Positions 1 through 9,402 of a stretch of 46,958 nucleotides of DNA are shown here, in pieces. The notes beneath the pieces are model-generated. The model ran no database searches. It saw only the letters and a program-made list of their open reading frames with translations, and was not told the origin of the DNA. Made by a program: the position numbers and the translations under genes. Within the stretch, counting starts at the first letter, position 1. The number at the start of each line of letters is the position of its first letter. Source of the stretch: Actinomycetes bacterium (GTDB lineage: Bacteria > Actinomycetota > Acidimicrobiia > Acidimicrobiales > Bog-793); the NCBI GenBank assembly GCA_021809425.1, contig JAKBAA010000019.1, positions 1 through 46,958 on the forward strand, read 5' to 3'.

Positions 1-84
1 GTTGCGCGTCATGCGCAGCGCCGCGCTGTACAGCGAAGGCATGAACCCCATCGTGTCGTCGACGAACGTCGCCTGGTCGGCCAC
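1..84 (-). CDS. ECF RNA polymerase sigma factor, N-terminal fragment (cut by window edge)
   Basis: Only about 28 codons lie in the window, read on the minus strand from a GTG at 84. They give a peptide containing MGFMPSLYSAALRMTRN. This matches the start of sigma region 2.1 of SigH/SigR-type ECF factors, where a segment like LYSAALRMTRNPADAEDL is usual. An in-frame TAA, which is also the stop of the upstream membrane protein gene, sits 9 bases before the GTG and bars a longer reading. An AAGG about 8 bases before the GTG may be the ribosome binding site. The rest of the gene lies outside the window, so subfamily and anti-sigma partner cannot be seen. The family assignment rests on a short stretch. 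Confidence 0.6.
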   Translation of the reverse strand, partial: MADQATFVDDTMGFMPSLYSAALRMTRN

Positions 85-93
85 GTATCGACC

Positions 94-2982
94 TTATCCA
101 GCCGGCGCCCCTCCCGCGGCACGCCTACCGCCCCCGGGCGTCCCCCGGCGCCCCCCGGCGCCGCGTGCACGCCGCCCGAGCCGAGCGCAGGCGCCGCCCG
201 CCCCCGCCACGGCCATCAGGGCGAGCGCCGCCAGGCTGAGCGCCGCGCCGGTGGCGAACCCGGGCGGGTCGTAGACGAAGCGCAGCACCCCGCCGCCCGG
301 CGGCACCGTCACGGCCTGGACGAGGCCCCGGCGGCGCACCCCCACCGGCACGGCCGGGCCGCTCCCGTCCGCCTGCCAGGTGGCGTGCCATCCGGGCAGG
401 GCGCTCACGGCGCGCACGACGACGGCGCCGGCGGGCGACCACACCGGCACCGCGTCCGGTGCCCCCGGCGGCCCGGCAGCGGCGCCGAGGTGCCCGTTGC
501 CGAGCGCGCCCCCCGGCGGCGCCTCGAGCGCCAGCATCGGCGCCGCACGCCGGTCGACGAACACGGCGAAACCCCCGTCGCGCCCCCGGTAGCGCCAGTG
601 GGGCGGAGCCAGCGCTGCCTCGAGCTGCCCGTCCGCCACGAGCAGGCGCCCGCCGACCGTCCGCACCTGCGCCGGTCCGAGCCGCACGCCCGGTGGCCCG
701 GTGGCCCGCACCGCCACCGCCACGAACGGACGGGCCAGGCCCACGGTGACGGTCCCCCGGCGGTTCGCCGCCGGCCACCACCGGGTCCGGCCGTCCACGC
801 CGACGAGGCCGATCCGCACCGCTCCGTCCGGCCCGCCACGGCGCGCCAGCTGGACCCACCGGAGGGCCAGCGGCTCGCCGAGCGGCCAGGTGACCGCCCC
901 GGCGCCGAGCCGTCGCGTCCCCGTCCCCACCCCGGGCGCAGGGCCACCGCCCCCGGCGGGCGTCACGAGATAGGCCGGCGGGGTCAGCAACACCCGGGTG
1001 CCCAGCTGGTCGAGCACCCCGTCGGTCACCGCCGCCGGCGACAGCACGTCCTGGCCGGCCCCGGTGGCGAGGTGCGTCCCGGTCGCCGCCGCATAGCGGG
1101 CCCCCACGATCGACCCGTAGCCGAGCACCGACGGGGTGCCGGTCACGACGTTGCCGTCCGGCGTCCCCACCACCGTCAGCTCGGCCGCGTCGAGCAGTCC
1201 CGGGTCGTAGATCGCGAAGCGCCCACCGAGCCCCAGGGCGCCGACCGGCCGCGCCGGCCCTGGTGGCGGCGACGTCGCAGCTGCTGCTGCTCCGGCGGCG
1301 CCGCCCGCCGTCGCCGCCCGGCCCGGGCGCCCGCTCGAGGGCGAGCTGGGCGGCGGCGCCACCGACGGCGGTGGCAGGGCGGCGGGCGGCACGGCCACGA
1401 CGACGAGCAGCGCGAACGCCGCCAGGTTGGCCCCCTGCAGCACGGCGAGCCCGCGCCGCACCACCCTCGACGGCCGACGCGGCGCTTCCCAGAACGCCGC
1501 GGCGGCGAGCACCCCGCACACGGCGAACGGCACGGCCGCCGGCACCAGGCGCCCTGCCGTCCCGGGGGCGGCCCGCACCCCGAGCGCCGCCACGAACCCG
1601 TTGCCCCAGGTCCCCAGCAGCACCACCGGGCTCGCCACGACGAGCCCCCCGACCGCCGCCAGCCACCGGACACGCCCATCCCCGGCCTGGCCCCCGCCGT
1701 CGTGCCCGGCCGCCTGGCGACGCCGCCCGAGGTCGTCGACCACGTAGGCGGTCAGCACCGCCAGCGCCAGGTCGGCGACGATCACGTTGCGGCTCTGCAG
1801 GCGCTGGGCCCCGTAGAACGGGACGTGGGCCAGCAGGTGGCCGAGCGGGGTGTTGATGCCGAGCGCCAGCACCACGCCCACCACGGCGACCACCTCCCAG
1901 ACCAGCCACGCCGGCACCGGCCGCCGGCGGCGGAGCCGGCCGAGCAGGGCGAGCCCGCCGACGAGCGGCAGCGCCCCCACGTAGCCGGCGACCTCGGTCA
2001 GGCTGTAGGACGGCAGGAAGGCCGGCTGGCGCAGCGATCCGGACCCGCCGAGGAGGTCGGGGACGAGCAGCAGCCCCAGCCATCGGTCCGGCAGCGAGCC
2101 GGAGGCGAACAGCGCCACCGACGGCGCCGAGCGCTGCGAGCCCCCCACCGCCTCGAGCCCGGGCAGCCACTGGACCGCCCCGAGCGCCACCCCGACGAGG
2201 GCCGCCCCCGCCACCCACCCGAGCGCCGCCCCCCGGCGACCGCCCGCCCCCACCAGCCGCCAGGCGGTGTAGCAGGCCAGCACCACGGCCGCGTCGTCGA
2301 TCGCCCGCGGCTCGCCGGCCACCACCGTGACGCCGAGCGCCGCCGCCAGCACGACCGCCCAGCGAAGGCGCGGGCCGCGCGGCGTCACCAGCCGGTCGAC
2401 CGCCAGCAGCTGCAGCGGCACCACGCTCATCCCGGCGACGAACCCGAAGTGGACCACCTGGGCCAGGAACGCCCCCGACCAGGCGAAGGCGAGCGCCCCG
2501 CACCCGCTCGCGAACGGCCCGAGCCGCGAGCTGCGCAGGTAGCCGTACAGCGAGCCGGCGGCCACCCACCAGGTCACCACCAGGCCGGCCGTCCAGGCGG
2601 CCGTCGCCGGCAGCACGGCGAAGAGCCAGCTGAGCGGGTCGGCCGCCCCGGCGTTCCACCCGCCGAGCAGCGGTGCCCCGCTCCACAGGTACGGGTCGAA
2701 CAGCGGCAGGTGCCCCGCCCGCAGGTCCGCCCCGACGAGCACCCGCAACGGCTCGCTCTGGGTCAGGTCGTCCCCGAGCAGCACCGGGTGGCCGGCCAGC
2801 GCCGGCACCACGAAGGCCAGCAGCGGCAGCACCCCCACCAGCCCCAGCGCCCACCGGTCGCCCGCCCCCACGCGCCGTCGCGCGCCGCGGCGCCGGCCCT
2901 CCGCGCCCCCGCCGCCCGACCTCGCCTCCCGGTCCGCCCGCAGCCTCGTCTGCACCGACGCCATGCTGTGCACCGACGGCAT
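94..2982 (-). CDS. YfhO-family polytopic membrane protein
   Basis: A protein of about 962 residues with many hydrophobic segments. An N-terminal helix (ALGLVGVLPLLAFVVPALAG) is followed by a motif containing DLTQSEPLRVLVGADLRAGHLPL and then FDPYLWSGAPLLGGWNAG. That pattern, with about a dozen membrane spans and a long C-terminal extracytoplasmic domain, is typical of the YfhO family, whose members are thought to handle lipid-linked sugars in cell-envelope glycosylation. The substrate here is unknown. The ATG at 2982 was chosen because coding-like sequence begins near there, but the ATG at 2964 is equally possible and no good ribosome binding site is visible. Its stop is only 9 bases from the sigma-factor start, so the two are probably co-transcribed. 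Confidence 0.75.
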   Translation of the reverse strand: MPSVHSMASVQTRLRADREARSGGGGAEGRRRGARRRVGAGDRWALGLVGVLPLLAFVVPALAGHPVLLGDDLTQSEPLRVLVGADLRAGHLPLFDPYLWSGAPLLGGWNAGAADPLSWLFAVLPATAAWTAGLVVTWWVAAGSLYGYLRSSRLGPFASGCGALAFAWSGAFLAQVVHFGFVAGMSVVPLQLLAVDRLVTPRGPRLRWAVVLAAALGVTVVAGEPRAIDDAAVVLACYTAWRLVGAGGRRGAALGWVAGAALVGVALGAVQWLPGLEAVGGSQRSAPSVALFASGSLPDRWLGLLLVPDLLGGSGSLRQPAFLPSYSLTEVAGYVGALPLVGGLALLGRLRRRRPVPAWLVWEVVAVVGVVLALGINTPLGHLLAHVPFYGAQRLQSRNVIVADLALAVLTAYVVDDLGRRRQAAGHDGGGQAGDGRVRWLAAVGGLVVASPVVLLGTWGNGFVAALGVRAAPGTAGRLVPAAVPFAVCGVLAAAAFWEAPRRPSRVVRRGLAVLQGANLAAFALLVVVAVPPAALPPPSVAPPPSSPSSGRPGRAATAGGAAGAAAAATSPPPGPARPVGALGLGGRFAIYDPGLLDAAELTVVGTPDGNVVTGTPSVLGYGSIVGARYAAATGTHLATGAGQDVLSPAAVTDGVLDQLGTRVLLTPPAYLVTPAGGGGPAPGVGTGTRRLGAGAVTWPLGEPLALRWVQLARRGGPDGAVRIGLVGVDGRTRWWPAANRRGTVTVGLARPFVAVAVRATGPPGVRLGPAQVRTVGGRLLVADGQLEAALAPPHWRYRGRDGGFAVFVDRRAAPMLALEAPPGGALGNGHLGAAAGPPGAPDAVPVWSPAGAVVVRAVSALPGWHATWQADGSGPAVPVGVRRRGLVQAVTVPPGGGVLRFVYDPPGFATGAALSLAALALMAVAGAGGACARLGRRARGAGGRRGTPGGGRRAAGGAPAG

Positions 2983-3168
2983 GCTGGCAGAACCGTCGGC
3001 CCGCCACGGACCGGCCGGCCGGCCGGCCGCATCCCCCTCCTCGTCCGCCGATCTCCCTCCGCCCTCCGCCGTGCCCGTCCGGGGCGCGGCGGACGTCTGA
3101 CGCCCCCGCCCAGGCCTGCGACCAGGGCATCGACCGCCTCGGCTGGCCGCCACCGTGGGGGCCGTGGC

Positions 3169-3174
3169 TACGAT
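3169..3174 (+). promoter_or_regulatory. Possible -10 element of the lig operon
   Basis: TACGAT fits the actinobacterial TAnnnT -10 pattern and lies about 40 bases before the ligK start. A convincing -35 was not found. The region between the divergent membrane-protein gene and ligK is about 230 bases and must hold the operon promoter, so this is only the best candidate. Confidence 0.3.
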
Positions 3175-3214
3175 GACCGGAGCATCGAGCTGCCCGAGGA
3201 GCCGAGGAGCCCGC

Positions 3215-3904
3215 ATGGCCATCGTCGTCCGCAACACCCAGCGAACCGACCCCGCCCTCGTCGATGCCCTCGGCGAGCTCGGCGTCGCCACCATCCACGA
3301 GGCCCAGGGTCGCGTCGGCCTGCTCGCCAGCCACCTACGGCCGATCTACCGGCCGGTGCGCGTCGCCGGCACGGCGCTCACCTGCGAGGTGGCGCCGGGC
3401 GACAACTGGTCGATCCACGTCGCCGTCGAGATGGCCCAGCCCGGTGACCTGCTCGTCGTGACGCCCACCAGCCCCTGCGAGGACGGCTACTTCGGCGAGC
3501 TGCTCGCCACGAGCCTCATCGCCCACGGCGTGCGCGGCCTCGTCATCGACGCCGGGGTTCGCGACGTCGCCGACCTCACCGAGCTCCGCTTCCCCGTCTG
3601 GTCCAAGGCGGTCTGCGCCCAGGGCACCGTCAAGGAGACGCCCGGCAACGTCCAGACCCCGATCGTCTGTGCCGGCCAGCGGATCGACCCCGGCGACGTC
3701 GTCGTCGCCGACGACGACGGCGTCGTCGTCGTCCGCCGCGCCGACGCCGCAGCCGTCCTCGAGCGGTCCCGCGCCCGGGAGGACAACGAGGCCGACAAGC
3801 GCAAGCGGCTCCGGGCCGGCGAGCTCGGCCTCGACCTCTACGACATGCGCGACAAGCTCGCCGAGCGCGGCCTCCGCTACCTCGACCAAGGCGCCGGCGC
3901 ATGA
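3215..3904 (+). CDS. ligK: 4-carboxy-4-hydroxy-2-oxoadipate aldolase (RraA-like fold)
   Basis: A 229-residue protein of the RraA/LigK family. It should cleave 4-carboxy-4-hydroxy-2-oxoadipate to pyruvate and oxaloacetate, the last step of protocatechuate 4,5-cleavage. The family signature is clear: an ATIHEAQGR segment near residue 28, [21 protein letters not shown] in the middle and VRD directly after it, where the Arg and Asp bind substrate and metal. The length is close to that of known enzymes of this type (about 228). The ATG at 3215 was chosen for the purine-rich GAGGAGCC-GAGGAG run before it. The stop overlaps the ligJ start (ATGA). The lig neighbours separate it from RraA proteins that do not catalyse this reaction. 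Confidence 0.88.
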   Translation: MAIVVRNTQRTDPALVDALGELGVATIHEAQGRVGLLASHLRPIYRPVRVAGTALTCEVAPGDNWSIHVAVEMAQPGDLLVVTPTSPCEDGYFGELLATSLIAHGVRGLVIDAGVRDVADLTELRFPVWSKAVCAQGTVKETPGNVQTPIVCAGQRIDPGDVVVADDDGVVVVRRADAAAVLERSRAREDNEADKRKRLRAGELGLDLYDMRDKLAERGLRYLDQGAGA

Positions 3905-4923
3905 TCATCGACTGCCACGGCCACTACACCACGGCCCCGGAGGCGCACACCCTCTGGCGCAAGGCCCAGCTCGAGGCGTTCGAGGCGGCCGGCTCCGCCC
4001 CGGCCTACCCCTCGATCTCCGACGACGAGATCCGCACCTCGATCGAGCAGAACCAGCTCCGCCTGATCAACGAGCGCGGCACCGACCTCACCATCTTCTC
4101 GCCACGCGCCTCCACCATGGCCCACCACCTCGGCGACGAGGCGGTCAGCCTGGCCTGGTCGCGGGTGTGCAACGACCTCATCGCCCGGGTCGTCGACCTG
4201 TTCCCCGACACCTTCGTCGGGGTCTGCCAGCTCCCCCAGTCGCCCGGCGCGCCGATCGCCCACTCGATCGAGGAGCTCGAGCGCTGCGTCACCGATCTCG
4301 GCTTCATCGGCTGCAACCTCAACCCGGACCCGAGCGGTGGCAACTGGACCTCGCTGCCGCTCACCGACCGGTCGTGGTACCCATTCTTCGAGAAGATGGT
4401 CGAGCTCGACGTCCCGGCCATGATCCACGTCTCGGGCACCTGCAACCCCAATTTCCATGCCACCGGTGCCCACTACCTGAACGCCGACACCACCGCCTTC
4501 ATGCAGCTCATCCAAGGCGACCTGTTCGCCGACTTCCCCGACCTGCGCCTCGTCATCCCCCACGGCGGCGGCGCCGTCCCCTACCACTGGGGCCGCTACC
4601 GCGGGCTGTCCGACATGCTGCACAAGCCACCCCTCGAGCAGCACGTCATGCGCAACGTCTTCTTCGACACCTGCGTCTACCACCAGCCCGGCATCGACCT
4701 CCTGTTCGAGGTGGTCGACCTCGACAACATCCTCTTCGGCTCCGAGATGATCGGTGCCGTCCGCGGCATCGACGACCGGACCGGCCACTACTTCGACGAC
4801 ACCAAGCGCTACGTCGACGCCCTCGACCTCGACGACGCGGCGCGCGACCAGATCTACGCCGCCAACGCCCTGCGCGTCTACCCGCGCCTCGCCGGGCGGC
4901 TCAAGGAGCGGGGGCGGATCTGA
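3901..4923 (+). CDS. ligJ: 4-oxalomesaconate hydratase, amidohydrolase family
   Basis: A 340-residue protein starting [15 protein letters not shown], the hallmark N-terminus of LigJ, with the metal-binding H-x-H at residues 6 and 8. Further conserved parts are FSPRAS near 62, [11 protein letters not shown] near 177 and [16 protein letters not shown] near 220. LigJ hydrates 4-oxalomesaconate to 4-carboxy-4-hydroxy-2-oxoadipate, the substrate of LigK. It is unrelated to the GalB-type hydratases that do this job in some proteobacteria. The gene overlaps ligK by 4 bases and ends one base before ligI, so the genes are translated as a unit. No gene for a separate oxalomesaconate tautomerase (LigU/GalD type) is seen in the window. 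Confidence 0.9.
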   Translation: MIIDCHGHYTTAPEAHTLWRKAQLEAFEAAGSAPAYPSISDDEIRTSIEQNQLRLINERGTDLTIFSPRASTMAHHLGDEAVSLAWSRVCNDLIARVVDLFPDTFVGVCQLPQSPGAPIAHSIEELERCVTDLGFIGCNLNPDPSGGNWTSLPLTDRSWYPFFEKMVELDVPAMIHVSGTCNPNFHATGAHYLNADTTAFMQLIQGDLFADFPDLRLVIPHGGGAVPYHWGRYRGLSDMLHKPPLEQHVMRNVFFDTCVYHQPGIDLLFEVVDLDNILFGSEMIGAVRGIDDRTGHYFDDTKRYVDALDLDDAARDQIYAANALRVYPRLAGRLKERGRI

Positions 4924-4924
4924 C

Positions 4925-5827
4925 ATGGCGTCCTTCACGATGGACCCCGACTGGCTCTGCTTCACCGAGCACCCGACCAAGCCCGCCCACGTCCTGCCGG
5001 CCGGCGCCGTCGACGCCCACTGTCACGTGTTCGGCCCCGGCGACCAGTTCCCGTTCGCCCCCGAGCGCAAGTACACCCCCTGCGACGCCAGCAAGGACCA
5101 GCTGTTCGCCCTGCGCGACTTCCTCGGCTTCGACAAGAACGTCGTCGTCCAGGCCACCTGCCACGGCAACGACAACCGGGCCATGGTCGACGCCCTCCGC
5201 GCTGCCGGTGGCCGGGCGCGCGGCGTCGCCTCGGTCCGCCCCGACGTCACCGACGACGAGCTCGCCGAGATGGACGAGGCCGGCGTGCGCGGCGTCCGGT
5301 TCAACTACGTCCGCCGCCTCGTCGACCCCAAGCCGGACGCCTACTACCACGGCATCGTCGAGCGCATCGCCCCGCTCGGCTGGCAGGTCGTCATCTACTT
5401 CGAGGCGGCCGACCTCGCCGAGCGGTTCGACTTCTTCGCCGGTCTCGACACGACCGTCGTCGTCGACCACATGGGCCGCCCCGACGTCCGCCAGCCGGTC
5501 GACGGTCCCCAGTTCGACCTGTTCGTCAAGCTGATGGACGAGCGCCCGAACGTCTGGGCCAAGGTGACCTGCCCCGAGCGCCTCACCGTGGCCGGCCCCC
5601 CCTACGACGACGTCGTCCCCTTCGCCCGCCGGCTCGTCGACACCTTCCCCGACCGCGTCGTCTGGGGGACCGACTGGCCGCACCCCAACCTCAACAGCCA
5701 CATGCCCGACGACGGCGCCCTCGTCGACTACGTCTGGCGCATCGCCCCGACCGACGAGGCCCGCCACAAGCTCCTCGTCGACAACCCGACCCGGCTCTAC
5801 TGGGCCGAGAACGCAGGTGCTCGCTGA
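4925..5827 (+). CDS. ligI: 2-pyrone-4,6-dicarboxylate hydrolase
   Basis: A 300-residue amidohydrolase of the PDC hydrolase type. Visible motifs are VDAHCHVFGPGDQFPFAPER near 29-48, with the H-x-H pair, VVQATCHGND near 76, GVRFNYVRRLVD near 120, VVDHMGRPD near 180 and WGTDWPHPN near 247 with the catalytic metal-site Asp. LigI opens the lactone ring of 2-pyrone-4,6-dicarboxylate to give 4-oxalomesaconate. The gene starts one base after the ligJ stop and ends two bases before ligA. The ATG at 4925 was preferred because the preceding frame overlaps ligJ and shows no family sequence. Confidence 0.92.
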   Translation: MASFTMDPDWLCFTEHPTKPAHVLPAGAVDAHCHVFGPGDQFPFAPERKYTPCDASKDQLFALRDFLGFDKNVVVQATCHGNDNRAMVDALRAAGGRARGVASVRPDVTDDELAEMDEAGVRGVRFNYVRRLVDPKPDAYYHGIVERIAPLGWQVVIYFEAADLAERFDFFAGLDTTVVVDHMGRPDVRQPVDGPQFDLFVKLMDERPNVWAKVTCPERLTVAGPPYDDVVPFARRLVDTFPDRVVWGTDWPHPNLNSHMPDDGALVDYVWRIAPTDEARHKLLVDNPTRLYWAENAGAR

Positions 5828-5829
5828 CC

Positions 5830-7063
<1,234 letters not shown>

Positions 7064-7136
7064 CACCGGCCGGCAGGCCACCTCCGACAACCGCGACGCC
7101 AGCTCCGCTGGCTCCTCCACCACGAGAGGGACAACC

Positions 7137-8087
7137 ATGCGCATCGCCATCGCCGGCGCCGGGGCCTTCGGCACGAAGCACCTCGACGGGCTCGCCCGCA
7201 TCGACGGCGCCCAGGTCGTGGCGCTCGTCGGCCGCCGCCTCGACCAGGTCCGCGAGGTGGCCGACAAGTACGGCGTCGACCAGGCCACCACCGACCTCGC
7301 CGACGTCCTCGCCCGTGACGACGTCGACGCCGTCATCCTCTGCACCCCCACCCAGCTGCACGCCAGCCAGGCCGTCGACGTCCTGCGCTCCGGCAAGCAC
7401 GTCCAGGTCGAGATCCCGCTCGCCGACTCCTACGCCGAGGCACAACAGGTCGATCGGGTCCAGCGGGAGACCGGCAAGGTCGCCATGGTCGGCCACACCC
7501 GCCGCTTCAACCCCTCCCACCAGTGGGTCCACAACCGGATCACCGCCGGCGAGCTCGCCATCTTGCAGATGGACGTCCAGACCTACTTCTTCCGCCGTAC
7601 CAACCTCAACGCCCTCGGCCAGCCCCGCAGCTGGACCGACCACCTCTTGTGGCACCACGCCGCCCACACCGTCGACCTGTTCCAGTACCAGACCGGCGAG
7701 CCGGTGGCCTACGCCAATGCCCTCCAGGGTCCCGTCCACCCCGACCTCGGCATCGCCATGGACATGTCCATCCAGCTCGCCACCCGCAGCGGCAAGCTCT
7801 GCACCCTGTCGCTCAGCTTCAACAACGACGGCCCGCTCGGCACGTTCTTCCGCTACATCTGCGACAACGGCACCTACCTCGCCCGCTACGACGACCTGTT
7901 CAACGGCAAGGACGAGCAGATCGACGTGTCCAAGGTCGCCGTCTCCACCGACGGCATCGAGCTGCAGGACCGCGAGTTCCTCGCCGCCATCGACGAGGGA
8001 CGCGAGCCCAACTCGTCGGTCGCCCGCGTCCTCGACTGCTACCGGGTCCTCGACGACCTCGAGCGCCAGCTCGCCGACCGCGGCTGA
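7137..8087 (+). CDS. ligC: 4-carboxy-2-hydroxymuconate-6-semialdehyde dehydrogenase
   Basis: A 316-residue Gfo/Idh/MocA-type oxidoreductase. The Rossmann motif AIAGAGAFGTKHLDG is at the N-terminus, the LCTPTQLHASQAVD segment near residue 64 and GKHVQVEIPLADS near 86. GHTRRFNPSH near 120 and WTDHLLWHHAAHTVDLFQYQ near 165 are typical of LigC. The enzyme oxidises the hemiacetal form of the ring-cleavage product to 2-pyrone-4,6-dicarboxylate with NAD(P)+. GAGAGGG before the ATG at 7137 is the likely ribosome binding site. It is the last gene of the operon and converges on the hydrolase-RidA gene. Confidence 0.92.
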   Translation: MRIAIAGAGAFGTKHLDGLARIDGAQVVALVGRRLDQVREVADKYGVDQATTDLADVLARDDVDAVILCTPTQLHASQAVDVLRSGKHVQVEIPLADSYAEAQQVDRVQRETGKVAMVGHTRRFNPSHQWVHNRITAGELAILQMDVQTYFFRRTNLNALGQPRSWTDHLLWHHAAHTVDLFQYQTGEPVAYANALQGPVHPDLGIAMDMSIQLATRSGKLCTLSLSFNNDGPLGTFFRYICDNGTYLARYDDLFNGKDEQIDVSKVAVSTDGIELQDREFLAAIDEGREPNSSVARVLDCYRVLDDLERQLADRG

Positions 8088-8143
8088 GCCCGGCGCGCCT
8101 GCCGGCGCCCCAGGGGCTCCCGTGGCATCGGGGCGGCCGGCGG

Positions 8144-8161
8144 CGGCCGGCCCCCCGGCCG
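8144..8161. terminator. GC-rich hairpin between convergent genes
   Basis: CGGCCGG and CCGGCCG form a perfect 7-bp stem around a CCCC loop in the 94-base gap between ligC and the converging hydrolase gene. There is no T-run, as is common in high-GC actinobacteria. Termination is inferred from shape and place only. Confidence 0.35.
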
Positions 8162-8181
8162 GTCGCCCGCCGCCTCGATGC

Positions 8182-9402
8182 TCAGCTCGACGGTACCGCC
8201 ACCGCCACGACCTCCAGCTGCACGAGCAGCTCGCCCGGCAGCTCGTGGACCACGACGTGGCGCGCCGGCCGGCTCCGCTCGTCGGGGAACATCGCCACCC
8301 ACTGCTCGTCGAGCTGCGGACGGACCGACCGGTCCCGCACGTACACCGTCGCCCGGACGACCTCCTCGGGGCTGACCCCGGCCGCCTGCAAGAACTGGCG
8401 AAGGTTGGCAAACAGCTGCCGCACCTGCTCGCCGGCCTCCGGATCCACCGCCCCGTCCGGTCCGGTGCCGAAGATCCCCGACGAGTACACCACGTCGCCC
8501 ACCCGGCTCCCGATCGGGATCGGGGCGCCGTGGGCCGGGCCGCCGAAGTTGACCGACCGGCGGTGCCGCACCGCGGGCGCCGCCGCCCCCTCGGCGAGGA
8601 AGGCGCCGACGACCTCGTGCAGCTCGTCCGGCCGCTCCGCCGGCAGGTGGTGGCCGGCGCCCTCCAGCAGGACCAGCTCGCTCCGAGGCACCAGCTCGAC
8701 CGTGCGTGACGCCATCGCCACCGGGTTGACCTCGTCGGCCGTCCCCCACACGACAAGCGTCGGGCAGCTCACCCTGGCCAGCCGCCGGACCGTGTTGTAG
8801 CGCACCCGCGTCTCGCCGTCGCTCATGTGCACCATGATCCGCCGGAACCGGGCCGTCCGCTCCTCGTCGGCGGCCAGCTGCCGCCAGCGCTCGGTGAGCG
8901 CCTCGACCGGGGCACCCGTCCCGGCCAGCGGCGCGAGGGCGGCCGAGACGGCCCCCTCGTCCGGCGGCGTCCACGCCGCCATCTGCGGCAGCGGGCGCGT
9001 CAGCAGGCCACCGCTCGCCGCCAGCACCAGCCGGCCGACCCGCTCCGGGCTCTCGTAGGCGAGGATCGAGGCGAGCCAGCCCCCCATCGAGTGCCCGACC
9101 ACGTCCCAGCGCCCGACGCCCAGCGTGTCCTGCAGCTCGCGCACGAAGTCGACCAGGTAGGCGAACGAGTAGCCCTGCTCGAGCTGATCGCCCGGTCCCC
9201 AGCCGACCAGGTCGGGCGCCACCACGCGGTGGCGCCGCCCGAGCGCCTGCAGCATCGGCCGCCACCCGTCCGCCGCCGGGACGAACCCGACGCCGTGGAG
9301 CAGCAGCACCGGTGGGCCGTCGCCCGCCTCCAGCACACGGCTGCGCCCGTGGCTCAGCTCGACCGACCGCTCCCGCACCGGCACCCCACGGTGCACCGTC
9401 AT
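8182..9402 (-). CDS. Alpha/beta hydrolase fused to a RidA (YjgF/YER057c) domain
   Basis: A 406-residue protein with two complete domains. Residues about 1-275 are an alpha/beta hydrolase: LLLHGVGF oxyanion loop, nucleophile Ser105 in GHSMGG, Asp223 in GTADEVNP and His251 in GAGHHLP. Residues about 283-406 are a RidA domain: IPIGSRVGDVVYSSGIFG, then GEQVRQLFANLRQFLQAAG and a C-terminal ARHVVVHELP stretch holding the Arg position that binds carboxylates in active RidA. RidA proteins hydrolyse reactive enamines/imines or bind small ligands. The hydrolase part resembles C-C bond or ester hydrolases, so an acid or enamine product may pass between domains; this is inference. The ATG at 9402 overlaps the stop of the upstream gene (ATGA), so it belongs to the selenoprotein operon. 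Confidence 0.85.
   Translation of the reverse strand: MTVHRGVPVRERSVELSHGRSRVLEAGDGPPVLLLHGVGFVPAADGWRPMLQALGRRHRVVAPDLVGWGPGDQLEQGYSFAYLVDFVRELQDTLGVGRWDVVGHSMGGWLASILAYESPERVGRLVLAASGGLLTRPLPQMAAWTPPDEGAVSAALAPLAGTGAPVEALTERWRQLAADEERTARFRRIMVHMSDGETRVRYNTVRRLARVSCPTLVVWGTADEVNPVAMASRTVELVPRSELVLLEGAGHHLPAERPDELHEVVGAFLAEGAAAPAVRHRRSVNFGGPAHGAPIPIGSRVGDVVYSSGIFGTGPDGAVDPEAGEQVRQLFANLRQFLQAAGVSPEEVVRATVYVRDRSVRPQLDEQWVAMFPDERSRPARHVVVHELPGELLVQLEVVAVAVPSS

Noticed and set aside
385-3447. A 1020-codon open frame on the plus strand opposite the membrane protein gene
   Set aside because: It is rich in Arg, Pro and His without any domain, as expected for the complement of a GC-rich gene. The minus strand gives clear YfhO features and overlaps no other real gene.
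8088-8181. Possible small RNA or riboswitch between ligC and the hydrolase gene
   Set aside because: Only a simple GC hairpin is visible, better explained as a terminator between convergent genes.
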